Source of the DNA: Neisseria zoodegmatis
GTDB lineage: Bacteria; Pseudomonadota; Gammaproteobacteria; Burkholderiales; Neisseriaceae
Length of the DNA: 64,000 nt
Direction of reading: 5' to 3'
Assembly (NCBI RefSeq): GCF_900187305.1
Contig: NZ_LT906434.1
Location: 310,001-374,000 of the forward strand
Part shown: in pieces, positions 19,099 through 26,939 of the stretch
Layout of the letters: the number at the start of each line of letters is the position of its first letter
How positions within the stretch are numbered: position 1 is the stretch's first letter
Made by a program: the position numbers and the translations under genes
The notes under the pieces: model-generated
The model's database searches: none
Seen by the model: only the letters and a program-made list of their open reading frames with translations
What the model was told of the DNA's origin: nothing

Positions 19099-20103
19099 TT
19101 ATTTAATCAGCTTGGCGAAGTGTTCCAACACACGGATCAGCTGGCAGGTGTAAGACATTTCGTTGTCGTACCAAGCCACGGTTTTCACGAGCTGTTTGTC
19201 GCCCACCGTCATCACTTTGGTTTGGGTGGCATCAAACATCGAACCCGCTTCCAAACCGATCACGTCTGAAGACACAATCGGGTCTTCATTGTAGGCATAA
19301 TAATCGCTCTCCGCCTTTTTCATGGCCGCGTTCACTTCTTCAACCGTAACCGGACGTTCCAACACAGACACCAATTCGGTGAGCGAACCGGTTGCCACGG
19401 GCACGCGTTGCGCAGAGCCGTCCAATTTGCCTTTCAGCTCGGGAATCACCAAACCGATGGCTTTGGCCGCACCGGTGGTGTTCGGCACAATGTTTAAAGC
19501 AGCGGCACGGGCGCGGCGGAAATCGTTTTTGCGGTGCGGCGCATCCAACGTGTTTTGGTCGCCGGTGTAGGCGTGGATAGTGGTCATCAAACCTTCTACG
19601 ATGCCGAATTCTTTTTGCAGCACATTGGCCATCGGCGCCAAGCAGTTGGTGGTGCAGGAAGCGGCGGAAATCACGGTTTCGCTGCCGTCCAAAATATGCT
19701 GGTTCACGCCGTACACCACGGTTTTCATATCGCCGCCCGGTGCGGAAATCACCACTTTTTTCGCGCCTGCTTTAATGTGTTTTTCGGCTTTTTCCTGCTT
19801 GGTGAAGAAACCGGTACATTCCAGCACCACATCCACACCCAGCTCGCCCCACGGCAGATTTTCAGGATCGGGGTCGGCAAATACTTTGATTTCCTTACCG
19901 TTCACCACAATCATGTCGTCTTTCAACTCGGCCTTGCCTTGAAAACGGCCTTGGGTTGTGTCGTATTTAAACAGGTGCAGCAACATATCGGCAGGCGTTA
20001 AATCGTTTACTGCCACCACTTCAATGCCGTCGGTTTTGACGATCTGACGCAGAGCCAAACGGCCGATGCGGCCGAAACCATTAATCGCAACTTTGATGCT
20101 CAT
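19099..20103 (-). CDS. gapA: Glyceraldehyde-3-phosphate dehydrogenase
   Basis: A 334-residue type I GAPDH that oxidises glyceraldehyde 3-phosphate to 1,3-bisphosphoglycerate with NAD+. The NAD-binding start is [16 protein letters not shown]. The catalytic cysteine is C150 in [12 protein letters not shown], with partner H177 in HAYTGDQ. It is directly functional with pgk, encoded 11 kb away. In meningococcus the GapA-1 enzyme is also found at the surface and aids adhesion; that is known of the family, not visible here. GGAGCAG (minus strand) precedes the ATG. Confidence 0.97.
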   Translation of the reverse strand: MSIKVAINGFGRIGRLALRQIVKTDGIEVVAVNDLTPADMLLHLFKYDTTQGRFQGKAELKDDMIVVNGKEIKVFADPDPENLPWGELGVDVVLECTGFFTKQEKAEKHIKAGAKKVVISAPGGDMKTVVYGVNQHILDGSETVISAASCTTNCLAPMANVLQKEFGIVEGLMTTIHAYTGDQNTLDAPHRKNDFRRARAAALNIVPNTTGAAKAIGLVIPELKGKLDGSAQRVPVATGSLTELVSVLERPVTVEEVNAAMKKAESDYYAYNEDPIVSSDVIGLEAGSMFDATQTKVMTVGDKQLVKTVAWYDNEMSYTCQLIRVLEHFAKLIK

Positions 20104-20612
20104 TTATCTGCTCCTCCAATGTCGGTGTAGAAAATTATTTCAATACTTTATTTGTATCATGAAATAAAACTACTTACTAGCATTATTTTTATAAAACCGG
20201 ACAAAATCTGATTTAAGTTAAGTCAGCCTGCTTAAACAGGCCGTCTGAAAAGATTAATAATATGATTTTAAAATAAAAATGATGATTTGAATGAGTATTG
20301 CCCTATTTTGTGGATAATTCAGCTTTTTATAATTAAAATAACGAGATAAGTTCTGAATAAAAGAGGGTTGAATCTGTTGCCCAAAAGTGCTTAATCGGGA
20401 TGAAATTGAAATAAACTTTCATCATGCCGGCAAACCCACTTTTTCCCGAAAGAATACAAGCCCGGCCGCTCGGATTTGCAAGCGCAGGCATACTGTGCGT
20501 TTTAAGCCCGCAATAAATAAATACTATTAAAAATACTATGTTATTGATTCTGTTTTACCGTATCATCAGGCAGTAATTGATATTGAAAACAAAGGCAAAA
20601 AAGGATACCCCT
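20104..20612. other. Divergent intergenic region gapA-lpxC
   Basis: AT-rich, no gene found. It holds one DUS (about 20238), a single perfect DnaA box on the minus strand (TTATCCACA, 20309-20317) and a 7-bp inverted repeat GATGAAA/TTTCATC (20399-20423). The promoters of gapA and lpxC must lie here, but no convincing -35/-10 pairs were assigned. AAGGA in front of the lpxC ATG is a good ribosome-binding site. Confidence 0.4.
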
Positions 20613-21530
20613 ATGCTGCAAAGAACATTGGCGAAATCCATCAATGTGACCGGAGTCGGCCTGCATTCCGGCGAACGTGTGGCACTCACCTTGCATCCCG
20701 CCCCTGAAAACAGCGGCATTTCTTTCCGCCGCACCGATTTGGAAGGCATTCAGGGCGAAACCATCAAACTCAATCCTTACTTAATCAACGATACGCGCTT
20801 ATCTTCCACCGTGGTTACCGAACACGGCGTGCGCGTCGGTACCATCGAGCACATCATGTCGGCTCTGGCCGCTTACGGTGTGGACAACACTTTAATCGAA
20901 TTGAACGCTCCCGAAATCCCGATTATGGACGGCTCAAGCCTGCCGTTTATTTATCTGCTGCAAGACGCGGGCATTGTCGATCAAAAAGCACAAAAACGCT
21001 TTTTAAAGATTCTGAAACCCGTAGAAGTAAAAGAAAGCGGTAAATGGGTGCGCTTCACCCCTTACGACGGCTTTAAAGTTACGCTGACCATCGAATTCGA
21101 CCACCCCGTATTCAACCGCAGCAGCCCCACATTTGAAATCGACTTCGCCGGCAAATCCTACATCGACGAAATCGCCCGCGCCCGCACCTTCGGCTTTATG
21201 CAGGAAGTGGAACTGATGCGCTCGCACAATCTCGGTTTGGGCGGCAACCTCAACAACGCCATCGTGATCGACGACACCGATGTGTTGAACCCCGAAGGTT
21301 TGCGTTATCCCGATGAATTCGTGCGCCATAAAATTCTCGATGCCATCGGCGATTTATATATCGTCGGCCACCCGATTATCGGCGCGTTTGAAGGCTACAA
21401 ATCCGGCCATGCCATCAACAATGCGCTGCTGCGCGCCATTCTGGCAGACGAATCCTGCTACGAATGGGTAGAGTTTCCGCACGATGAGGACTTGCCCGCC
21501 GCGTTCCACGGCCTGCCTGCGGTAGCTTGA
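20613..21530 (+). CDS. lpxC: UDP-3-O-acyl-N-acetylglucosamine deacetylase
   Basis: A 305-residue zinc deacetylase that makes the committed step of lipid A synthesis in the cytoplasm. Zinc ligands are H80 (GTIEHIMSAL), H239 and D243 (FVRHKILDAIGD); H266 (GHAINNAL) is the catalytic histidine. The SGVGLHSGE-like TGVGLHSGERV at the N-terminus is characteristic. The ATG at 20613 was chosen because MLQRTLAKSINVTGVGLHSG is the conserved start and AAGGA lies 9 bases before it; the frame opens 12 codons earlier. In meningococcus lpxC lies close to gnd and pilE; no pilE is in this window. Confidence 0.97.
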   Translation: MLQRTLAKSINVTGVGLHSGERVALTLHPAPENSGISFRRTDLEGIQGETIKLNPYLINDTRLSSTVVTEHGVRVGTIEHIMSALAAYGVDNTLIELNAPEIPIMDGSSLPFIYLLQDAGIVDQKAQKRFLKILKPVEVKESGKWVRFTPYDGFKVTLTIEFDHPVFNRSSPTFEIDFAGKSYIDEIARARTFGFMQEVELMRSHNLGLGGNLNNAIVIDDTDVLNPEGLRYPDEFVRHKILDAIGDLYIVGHPIIGAFEGYKSGHAINNALLRAILADESCYEWVEFPHDEDLPAAFHGLPAVA

Positions 21531-21550
21531 TTGAACAATATTTATAGCAA

Positions 21551-21693
21551 GAGACCTTTGCAAAACCCTCAGATGTGTATGCAGTTCAAGGCGTAGCAGC
21601 ACAGCGAGTGCAGACATATCATATAGATAGGCAAACGAGCGAGCAGCGCACAACGCAGAAATGCGCCGCAGATGAGGGTTTTGCAAAGGTCTC
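21551..21693 (+). repeat. 143-bp MITE, copy 1
   Basis: Bounded by inverted ends GAGACCTTTGCAAAACCCTC, with the complement at the right end; the same length and sequence type recur at 41887-42029 and (inverted) 50167-50309. Internal arms also pair, so the whole element can fold into a long hairpin with an AT-rich tip. No target duplication is visible at this copy (AGCAA and GGCCA). No coding capacity. Confidence 0.88.
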
Positions 21694-21702
21694 GGCCAAA
21701 CT

Positions 21703-21740
21703 AAAGAGGCCGTCTGAAAACATTTTCAGACGGCCTCTTT
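21703..21740. terminator. DUS hairpin terminator
   Basis: An 18-bp stem AAAGAGGCCGTCTGAAAA with a 2-base loop between convergent lpxC and the ArsR gene; it can serve both strands. Confidence 0.85.
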
Positions 21741-21762
21741 AATCAAATCAATCAAATCAAGG

Positions 21763-22077
21763 TTAAGGGTTTGCCGGATTTTCACTATCTTCTCTGCAAA
21801 AAAACGAATACAGCAATCCGATGGTGGCGGTAACGCGTTCGTCGGTAATGTAATACAAACGTTCGCGGTGACGGATTTCACAATCCACCAAACCTGCCTC
21901 GCGCAGCAAAGCCAACTGGCTCGACATAGCGGCTTGCGGCAGCCCGGCCATTTTGGCCAGCTCGGTTACATTACGGCGTTGGTCTTGCAAACTACATAAT
22001 ACGGCTAAGCGGTTGGTGTTGGCCATCAGCTTCAAAAAAGCCGTGGCCTCCTGGTATTTCGAAACCATATCTTTCAT
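21763..22077 (-). CDS. ArsR-family repressor, BigR/SqrR/YgaV-like
   Basis: A 104-residue winged-helix regulator. The HTH region NVTELAKMAGLPQAAMSSQLALLREAGLV and the wing RHRERLYYITDER are typical of ArsR proteins. It lacks the metal-binding ELCVCDL motif. Instead it has cysteines at 28 (AVLCSLQ) and 94 (SFFCRED), exactly 66 residues apart, the same spacing as in the persulfide sensors BigR and SqrR. The neighbouring gene is a YgaP-type rhodanese, as in E. coli ygaV-ygaP. I therefore infer a repressor released when the two cysteines form a polysulfide bridge. A likely operator lies just upstream of its own gene. Confidence 0.82.
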   Translation of the reverse strand: MKDMVSKYQEATAFLKLMANTNRLAVLCSLQDQRRNVTELAKMAGLPQAAMSSQLALLREAGLVDCEIRHRERLYYITDERVTATIGLLYSFFCREDSENPANP

Positions 22078-22105
22078 ATATTTTGGTTCTCTTTAATTCG
22101 CATCA

Positions 22106-22129
22106 ATACAATATCGGACACCATTGTAT
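22106..22129. promoter_or_regulatory. Candidate operator upstream of the ArsR gene
   Basis: ATACAAT and ATTGTAT, perfect 7-bp arms with a 10-base spacer, lie 29 bases upstream of the repressor start, where autoregulation would be expected. The regulator is an inference. Confidence 0.45.
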
Positions 22130-22196
22130 AGCGGAATAATGCCGTTTTTAAAGATTTTTCAGACGGCCTTAAATAGATTTTGCACAGTCGGTGTGC

Positions 22197-22721
22197 TTAT
22201 TGACGGTTCCACGGCATAACCATGAGCAAGCGAGCCATACCGCAAAATCCTGTTAGCCCGGCAATAATCAGACCCAATCCGACAAACGCGCACAAGAGAT
22301 AAAAAGTAGGAGAAACAAGCCAGCCGAGCACTGCGCCCGCCAAGGCTAACGAGCCGGCGGCAATCTGTACCTGCCGCATTAATTCAAGCGGTTGAGAGCG
22401 GTTGATTTCGGTGGGGAAACCGGCGGATTTCCAGCCGTCCAGCCCTTTTTCCAAAATAAACGCTTCTTTTTCACCGCAACATTGTGCCAATGCGTCTGCG
22501 GCATTACGGGTGCGCATACCTGATTTGCAGTGAAAGATCACGCAAGAAGCTTGCTTGGCGGCTTCGGGCAGGCCTTGTTGTTTGATTTGATCCAAGGGTT
22601 GCAGAACGGATTGCCCGATGTGTTCGCGGCGGTATTCGTCGGGTTGGCGGATATCCACCAAAACCGCGCCTTGCGCCAGCTTGCTTTTAACGTGTTCGGG
22701 TGTGATGACCTTGATATTCAT
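22197..22721 (-). CDS. ygaP: Membrane-anchored rhodanese YgaP
   Basis: A 174-residue protein, the same length as E. coli YgaP. The N-terminal rhodanese domain (about 1-105) has the active-site loop HCKSGMRTRNA with cysteine 65, which carries a persulfide during sulfur transfer from thiosulfate. It is followed by a helical hairpin of two membrane segments (about 118-138 and 142-162), so the enzyme is tethered to the inner membrane. It lies between the ArsR-type repressor and a small DUF2892 protein, all on one strand, although DUS hairpins and gaps suggest separate transcripts. Confidence 0.92.
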   Translation of the reverse strand: MNIKVITPEHVKSKLAQGAVLVDIRQPDEYRREHIGQSVLQPLDQIKQQGLPEAAKQASCVIFHCKSGMRTRNAADALAQCCGEKEAFILEKGLDGWKSAGFPTEINRSQPLELMRQVQIAAGSLALAGAVLGWLVSPTFYLLCAFVGLGLIIAGLTGFCGMARLLMVMPWNRQ

Positions 22722-22756
22722 GGTGTGTGTTTCCTTCTATATTTCTATTATTAAGT

Positions 22757-22794
22757 ATGAGGCCGTCTGAACAATCGTTTCAGACGGCCTCATA
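22757..22794 (-). terminator. DUS hairpin terminator
   Basis: TATGAGGCCGTCTGAA and its complement form a stem of about 16 bp, 9 bases beyond the DUF2892 gene and upstream of ygaP. Confidence 0.8.
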
Positions 22795-22802
22795 ACCTTG
22801 CT

Positions 22803-22997
22803 TTATCGTTTATCAGTCGGACAGGTATTGATGCCCAGTAAAGTGTAAATCAGGCAATTCGACATCAGTCCGGTAGCCAAAGGAATCACCCCCAGCCAGC
22901 CCCACCAGCCTATGGTGCCGGTAGCGGCCAAAATCATCAACGCCGCACCTACGACAATGCGGATTATTTTATCGATACCGCCTACATTGCGTTTCAT
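22803..22997 (-). CDS. DUF2892 (YgaP-type transmembrane domain) protein
   Basis: A 64-residue inner-membrane protein. It begins MKRNVGGIDKIIRIVVGAAL, a family hallmark, followed by two hydrophobic segments with a glycine/tryptophan turn and the ending NCLIYTLLGINTCPTDKR. It corresponds to the free-standing version of the membrane part of YgaP. Two cysteines near the C-terminus (about 48 and 59) could take part in sulfur chemistry; this is speculation. A perfect palindrome lies 38 bases upstream. GGAGAAA precedes the ATG. Confidence 0.85.
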   Translation of the reverse strand: MKRNVGGIDKIIRIVVGAALMILAATGTIGWWGWLGVIPLATGLMSNCLIYTLLGINTCPTDKR

Positions 22998-23035
22998 ATT
23001 TTTCTCCGGTTGGTGTAAATGTTTGAAATTTAATT

Positions 23036-23055
23036 TATATAATTTAAATTATATA
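23036..23055. promoter_or_regulatory. Perfect 20-bp palindrome, candidate operator
   Basis: TATATAATTTAAATTATATA lies in front of the DUF2892 gene. ArsR-family dimers bind AT-rich palindromes of this kind, and the repressor is encoded 1 kb away. It also contains -10-like TATAAT sequences, so binding would block the promoter. Which protein binds is an inference. Confidence 0.5.
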
Positions 23056-23092
23056 TGTAAAAAATGATATTTGTCAACTAAAGAAGAGGCTG

Positions 23093-23117
23093 TCTGAAAC
23101 ATTTCAGACGGCCTCTT
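23093..23117. terminator. Variant DUS hairpin
   Basis: AAGAGGCTGTCTGAAAC (one base away from the DUS) pairs with a full DUS complement. It lies 31 bases beyond the folA stop on the minus strand. Confidence 0.65.
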
Positions 23118-23147
23118 GAGTTGGGTACGGCTTATATCCAACGGATT

Positions 23148-23669
23148 TTATTCATCGGTATTGCTTGGCTGATCGATTGGCCGGCCGATACGTTGGTAAT
23201 GCACAAACTCATAAACCAAACCGTTTTCCGCCGTGCGCTTTCCTTCGCGGTTTGCCTGCCATTCGTCAGAATTAATCGCGGGGAAAAAGGCATCGCCCTC
23301 CACATTTAAATCTATTTCGGTGATGCGTAAATCGGTGGCCACAGGCAGGGCTTCCGCATAAATCTGCGCGCCGCCCATGATGATGATTTCTTCGACATCT
23401 CCGCAAAGCGCCAATGCTTTGTGCAGGCCGGAAACGGTTTCGGCGCCTTCTGCCGCATAATCCGCCTGTCGTGTAATCACAATATTGCGACGACCGGGCA
23501 AAGGTTTTTTAGGCAGCGATTCCCATGTTTTGCGCCCCATCACCACGGGCTTGCCGGTGGTGTACGCGCGGAAAAAGGCGAAATCTTCGGGCAGATGCCA
23601 CGGCATGGCATTGTTGATGCCGATGCAGTTGTTGTGGGCATGGGCAGCAATCAGGGTGATTTTTTGCAT
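23148..23669 (-). CDS. folA: Dihydrofolate reductase
   Basis: A 173-residue enzyme that reduces dihydrofolate to tetrahydrofolate with NADPH. Family motifs are IGINNAMPWHLPEDFAFFRAYT near residue 18-39, VVMGRKTWESLPKKPLPGRRNIVI, and IIIMGGAQIYAEALP; the residues expected to bind folate (the Asp of PEDF) and NADPH are present. Length is slightly above the 159 of E. coli because of a short C-terminal tail (IGRPIDQPSNTDE). The start codon is directly preceded by weak signals on the minus strand. A DUS pair lies upstream. Confidence 0.95.
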   Translation of the reverse strand: MQKITLIAAHAHNNCIGINNAMPWHLPEDFAFFRAYTTGKPVVMGRKTWESLPKKPLPGRRNIVITRQADYAAEGAETVSGLHKALALCGDVEEIIIMGGAQIYAEALPVATDLRITEIDLNVEGDAFFPAINSDEWQANREGKRTAENGLVYEFVHYQRIGRPIDQPSNTDE

Positions 23670-23691
23670 GTGGGTTTATCCGTCAATAGGA

Positions 23692-23733
23692 TTTTCAGAC
23701 GGCCTCATTGTAATCAATACAGGCCGTCTGAAA
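23692..23733. repeat. Outward-facing DUS pair upstream of folA
   Basis: TTTCAGACGGCCT and AGGCCGTCTGAAA separated by 16 bases, in the divergent folA-degV gap. It can form a hairpin but sits upstream of both genes, so an uptake role is more likely than termination. Confidence 0.6.
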
Positions 23734-23986
23734 CAGTATAAAAAAAGATGTGAAGATAATGATCTGATAACGGACTTCAACAACATTATTATCATAGACA
23801 AAATAAATATTACCGCTTATCATTAATTCCAACCGATTATTAATGATACGGAATCATATAATCGGCATAATACAATAAATGGTGTCATGCTTTTCTGTAG
23901 CCGAGAGCCTGCGTGAAACTGCCGCCGGCCTCTGCTGCCGCTTGATCTGCTACCAAAATGTTAATAACAACTTTAATAAGGAAATC

Positions 23987-24877
23987 ATGATGGCGGGTTC
24001 GTATTCACTTTACCGTTGTGCCGTTTTATCCACTTCCACCGGCATGCTCGACAGCGTACTCGATCGCAACAGCCCGATCGATATTTTGCGCCTGCGGGTA
24101 CACATGCACGGGCAAAGCCATGCCGACGGCTGCAATCTCAAAGCGGAGGAATTTTTCGATTGGATGCGCGAACATCCCGACGAATTGCTGACCACCTCTC
24201 CGCCCAACGAAGAATGTTTGCGCAAAACATTTCGCTATCTGAAAAAACAGGGCTATCACGAAGCCATTGTTACCACCATCAGCAGCAAACTCAGCGAAAG
24301 TTTCAACGTGATCCGCGCCGTTGCCGAAGAAATGGCCGACGAGTTGACCATCCATGTGTTCGACACCGGCACCGCCTGTATGCCCGAAGGCTTTTTCGCC
24401 TTAGAAGCCTTGCGCCTGCTCACGGCCGGTAAAAGCAGCGCCGAAGTGCTCGATTATTTGGAACAGCTCAAACCGCGCTGCGAATTGATTTTCGGCGTGC
24501 AATCGCTCACCCAGCTTGCCCGCAGCGAAGGCTTGATGCGCATGGGCGCAGCATTTAACGATTGGTTGGGTTTGAAAACCATATTGCGTCTCAATTCAAA
24601 AGGCATTTCGCATTTGGCCAGCATACAAGACAACAAACAAATGATAGAACGCCTTATCGAAGCACTGATGGTGATCACAACCGATAAAAACCCCACTCAT
24701 CTGGTCATATCCGGCGGTTATTGCGGCGACTACGGGCTTTATCAGCAATTTGCCGCCAAACTGCATCAAAAAACCGGCCTTCATTTGGAAAACGGCCTGC
24801 CGATTTCGCCGGCAATAGGCGTTTACGCAGGTTTGAATGCCATCGGCATCGGCATTGTAGAGCGTTTGCCCGAATAA
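23987..24877 (+). CDS. DegV family protein (fatty-acid binding)
   Basis: A 296-residue protein of the DegV fold. Such proteins bind a fatty acid; in Firmicutes, FakB members present it to the kinase FakA. Recognisable parts are YRCAVLSTSTGML at the N-terminus, VTTISSKLSESFNVIRAVAEE (the usual SSxLSGTxxxA region), VFDTGTACMPEG and the C-terminal PISPAIGVYAGLNAIGIGIV. No FakA partner is in the window, and its job in Neisseria is not known. The ATG at 23987 was chosen because AAGGAA lies 5 bases before it; the frame extends 36 codons upstream without similarity. Confidence 0.85.
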   Translation: MMAGSYSLYRCAVLSTSTGMLDSVLDRNSPIDILRLRVHMHGQSHADGCNLKAEEFFDWMREHPDELLTTSPPNEECLRKTFRYLKKQGYHEAIVTTISSKLSESFNVIRAVAEEMADELTIHVFDTGTACMPEGFFALEALRLLTAGKSSAEVLDYLEQLKPRCELIFGVQSLTQLARSEGLMRMGAAFNDWLGLKTILRLNSKGISHLASIQDNKQMIERLIEALMVITTDKNPTHLVISGGYCGDYGLYQQFAAKLHQKTGLHLENGLPISPAIGVYAGLNAIGIGIVERLPE

Positions 24878-25114
24878 TCCATTATGTTGATTTCATAAAA
24901 TAAAAACATGAAACTGCTTAACAATGCTTTCAGACGGCCTATGGTTTTTTGCCCGTTCGTTTTAATGTTTCCTAATAAGAAACAAATAATCAACAAAATC
25001 TGTATTTATCTACCAATAGTGATTCATTACAATGCACTCATTCGATAAAGCCGACTAAGCAATCAGTCGGTATTTCATTCAAATTAACACATTAACTTGG
25101 AAAAGGAATTTACC

Positions 25115-25369
25115 ATGAAAAAAACTGGTACCATTTTTGCCGCCATCGCTCTTTCAGCTGCTTCTTTAGCTTCTGCACGCGGTGTAGATCTGCCTGAATG
25201 GAACCACGCCAACGACTCAAACCGTCCTTTGGCCAACCTTCAAGAAGTTCATTACCCCGGCGTTAAACCTACCGCCAAAAAAGATGACCGTATTAAATTT
25301 ACCGCAACCAACCACGTTGCCCCCGAAAGCGATGCCTACCAATCTTTAGGCCGTAACGAAAGCCGTTAA
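25115..25369 (+). CDS. Small secreted protein of unknown function
   Basis: An 84-residue protein with a signal peptide (MKKTGTIFAAIALSAASLASA, cleavage near 21-22) and a short polar mature part (RGVDLPEWNHANDSNRPL...), so probably periplasmic. I do not recognise a family. AAGGAA lies 7 bases before the ATG at 25115. The 5' leader contains a small hairpin, CCGACT/AGTCGG (25051-25070). A strong DUS terminator follows. The clean signals suggest a real, well-expressed gene. Confidence 0.7.
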   Translation: MKKTGTIFAAIALSAASLASARGVDLPEWNHANDSNRPLANLQEVHYPGVKPTAKKDDRIKFTATNHVAPESDAYQSLGRNESR

Positions 25370-25401
25370 TACGGGCATCTTACTCACTGTTTCTCCCAAA
25401 C

Positions 25402-25439
25402 AAACAGGCCGTCTGAATAGATTTCAGACGGCCTGTTTT
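25402..25439. terminator. DUS hairpin terminator
   Basis: AAACAGGCCGTCTGAA and its complement, between the convergent small secreted gene and the CYTH gene; usable from both sides. Confidence 0.85.
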
Positions 25440-25463
25440 AGATGGCACAAACAATATGTTGGA

Positions 25464-25928
25464 TTACCACTGCGAATAAGGATGCTTGCTCAAATAAGCA
25501 TTGGTAAATTTACCGTTCGACGTGATTTCCTCGCCCAGCCAATCGGGTTTTTCAAAAGACACACCTTCGCTTGGCAACTCCAATTCCGCCACCACCAAAG
25601 GCGCGTTGTCGCCGAAATATTCGTCCACTTCAAACGTAAAACCGCGGTATTCGATTTTATAGCGGTGTTTTTCCAGCTTAAACGGGCACATCGTCTGCAT
25701 CATCTGCTCCGCGTGTGCCACCGGAATTTCATATTCAAACTCGCTGCGGGTAGTATCGGAAATATAGCCCTTCAACGTCAGCCACGCTTTGCGGCCGACA
25801 ATCCGCACGCGGATCGTACATTCCTTATCCACACTCAAATAACCCTGTCGCATCATTTCCGGCTCGCCGGCTTCCTCGCGCCAGCTGTCGTTTTTTAAAA
25901 GAAAACGGCGTTCGATTTCGATAGTCAT
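25464..25928 (-). CDS. CYTH-domain protein (triphosphate tunnel metalloenzyme)
   Basis: A 154-residue protein of the CYTH/TTM superfamily. The N-terminal ExExR pattern is EIERRFLL, followed by RQGYLSVDKECTIRVRIVGRKAWLTLKG, FEYEIPVAHAEQM, KHRYKIEYRGFTFEVDEYFGDNAPLVVAELELP and a C-terminal TNAYLSKHP. Alternating charged residues line the tunnel that binds triphosphate and divalent metal. Small bacterial members such as the Nitrosomonas enzyme hydrolyse tripolyphosphate; that activity is possible here but untested. It is followed 13 bases downstream of the hemJ start, so the two may share a transcript. Confidence 0.88.
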   Translation of the reverse strand: MTIEIERRFLLKNDSWREEAGEPEMMRQGYLSVDKECTIRVRIVGRKAWLTLKGYISDTTRSEFEYEIPVAHAEQMMQTMCPFKLEKHRYKIEYRGFTFEVDEYFGDNAPLVVAELELPSEGVSFEKPDWLGEEITSNGKFTNAYLSKHPYSQW

Positions 25929-25941
25929 GATTCAGACGGCC

Positions 25942-26364
25942 TCAAAACGGTTTGAATACAACAAGATACAAAGCAGCAATCATAATTACCACCGGAATTT
26001 CGTTAAACACGCGAAACCACTTATGCGAATAGCGGTTGCGGTTATCCTCAAAATCCAGCAGCAAACGGTAGCAGTAAAAATGATAGCCCAGCAAAACCAC
26101 GCCCAGCGTTACTTTCGTATGTACCCAGCCCATGCCCCACCAGCCGGTGGCAAAGGGAATCACAAAGCCGGTTATTACCGCGCCCAAGCCCAACGGCGTC
26201 ATAAACTTAAACAGCCGGCGCGCCATACCGAGCAAACGCAGATATTCGCCCCGGTTGCCTGTTTCCACCTGCGCCAGATTCACATAAATACGCGGCAGGT
26301 AAAAAAGCCCGGCAAACCACGAAATGATAAAAAACACATGCAGCAGTTTGAACCATAAATACAT
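25942..26364 (-). CDS. hemJ: Protoporphyrinogen IX oxidase HemJ
   Basis: A 140-residue inner-membrane protein with four hydrophobic helices, of the HemJ (UPF0093) family. It catalyses the oxidation of protoporphyrinogen IX to protoporphyrin IX in haem synthesis in bacteria lacking HemG/HemY. Hallmarks are the opening MYLWFKLLHVFFIISWFAGLFYLPRIYVN with conserved His9, RLFKFMTPLGLG, and WVHTKVTLGVVLLGYH with the conserved His and Lys. The older CopD label is a related but different family. The CYTH gene begins 13 bases after its stop. Confidence 0.88.
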   Translation of the reverse strand: MYLWFKLLHVFFIISWFAGLFYLPRIYVNLAQVETGNRGEYLRLLGMARRLFKFMTPLGLGAVITGFVIPFATGWWGMGWVHTKVTLGVVLLGYHFYCYRLLLDFEDNRNRYSHKWFRVFNEIPVVIMIAALYLVVFKPF

Positions 26365-26493
26365 TTTTCAGACGGCCTTTGGAAAATAACCGACATATTG
26401 TAGCCTCAAACACCGCCCGACGGTTAAGATTTGTAGGCAGGCCGGGCTTTTTTGCTAAAATACCGCCGCACTTTACATATAAGGGAAAACAAC

Positions 26494-26787
26494 ATGATCA
26501 AACAATTCGAAATTCACGGCGGCGTCAAAAAAGAACTTCAAGCCTATCTTGATGAGCGCAATACCGACCTGAAAACCGCGATGGACAGCGAAGAACTCAA
26601 CCGCGAAGTCGCCGCCATCATCCACAACGGCCTGCCCGCAATGGTGAGAAAAATCTATTCGCTCGAAAAAATGCAGAAGTTTTTTTGGGAGAAAAAAGAC
26701 CTGATGGTAGAGTTTGTTGCCGCACGCTTGAATGCTGCCGACAAGAAACCGAAAGGCAGTAAAAACACCAATCAGAAGAAACGCTGA
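26494..26787 (+). CDS. Conserved small protein of unknown function
   Basis: A 97-residue, mostly helical and soluble protein with a basic C-terminal tail (ADKKPKGSKNTNQKKR). No domain is recognised. The ATG at 26494 has AAGGGAAAAC just before it; the frame opens 14 codons earlier. Protein-like composition and codon use match the neighbours. It is divergent from hemJ. The basic tail could bind nucleic acid, but this is only a guess. Confidence 0.7.
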   Translation: MIKQFEIHGGVKKELQAYLDERNTDLKTAMDSEELNREVAAIIHNGLPAMVRKIYSLEKMQKFFWEKKDLMVEFVAARLNAADKKPKGSKNTNQKKR

Positions 26788-26794
26788 TATGTCC

Positions 26795-26874
26795 TAGAGC
26801 GTGTCGTTAGAAAGCATTGCGGCGGTATTTTTGGTCAAAAATCCGCTTCACAAGCCTTCTAACGACACGCCCTA
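26795..26874. repeat. 80-bp inverted-repeat element
   Basis: Imperfect terminal inverted repeats of about 21 bp with the core GCGTGTCGTTAGAA (26799-26812 and, inverted, 26858-26871) bracket 38 bases. The ends begin TAG and end CTA. It lies 7 bases after a stop codon and right before a DUS terminator. Size and shape fit a small MITE or a transcription hairpin. Only one copy is in the window. Confidence 0.6.
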
Positions 26875-26878
26875 AACC

Positions 26879-26923
26879 AAAGGCCGTCTGAAAGCTCACA
26901 AAACTCGCTTTCAGACGGCCTTT
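26879..26923. terminator. DUS hairpin terminator
   Basis: AAAGGCCGTCTGAAAG and its complement around a 13-base loop, between the convergent small gene and yggS. Confidence 0.85.
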
Positions 26924-26939
26924 AAACATCTCTACTACT

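Noticed and set aside
23755..23810. Fur-like sequences (GATAATGAT, ATTATTATCAT)
   Set aside because: Only half-site similarity; no 19-bp match, and neither folA nor the DegV gene is an expected Fur target.
23880..23985. Possible TPP-type riboswitch before the DegV gene
   Set aside because: A CCGAGAG...TTGATCTG impression is present, but the conserved core and helices of a thiamine aptamer cannot be drawn.
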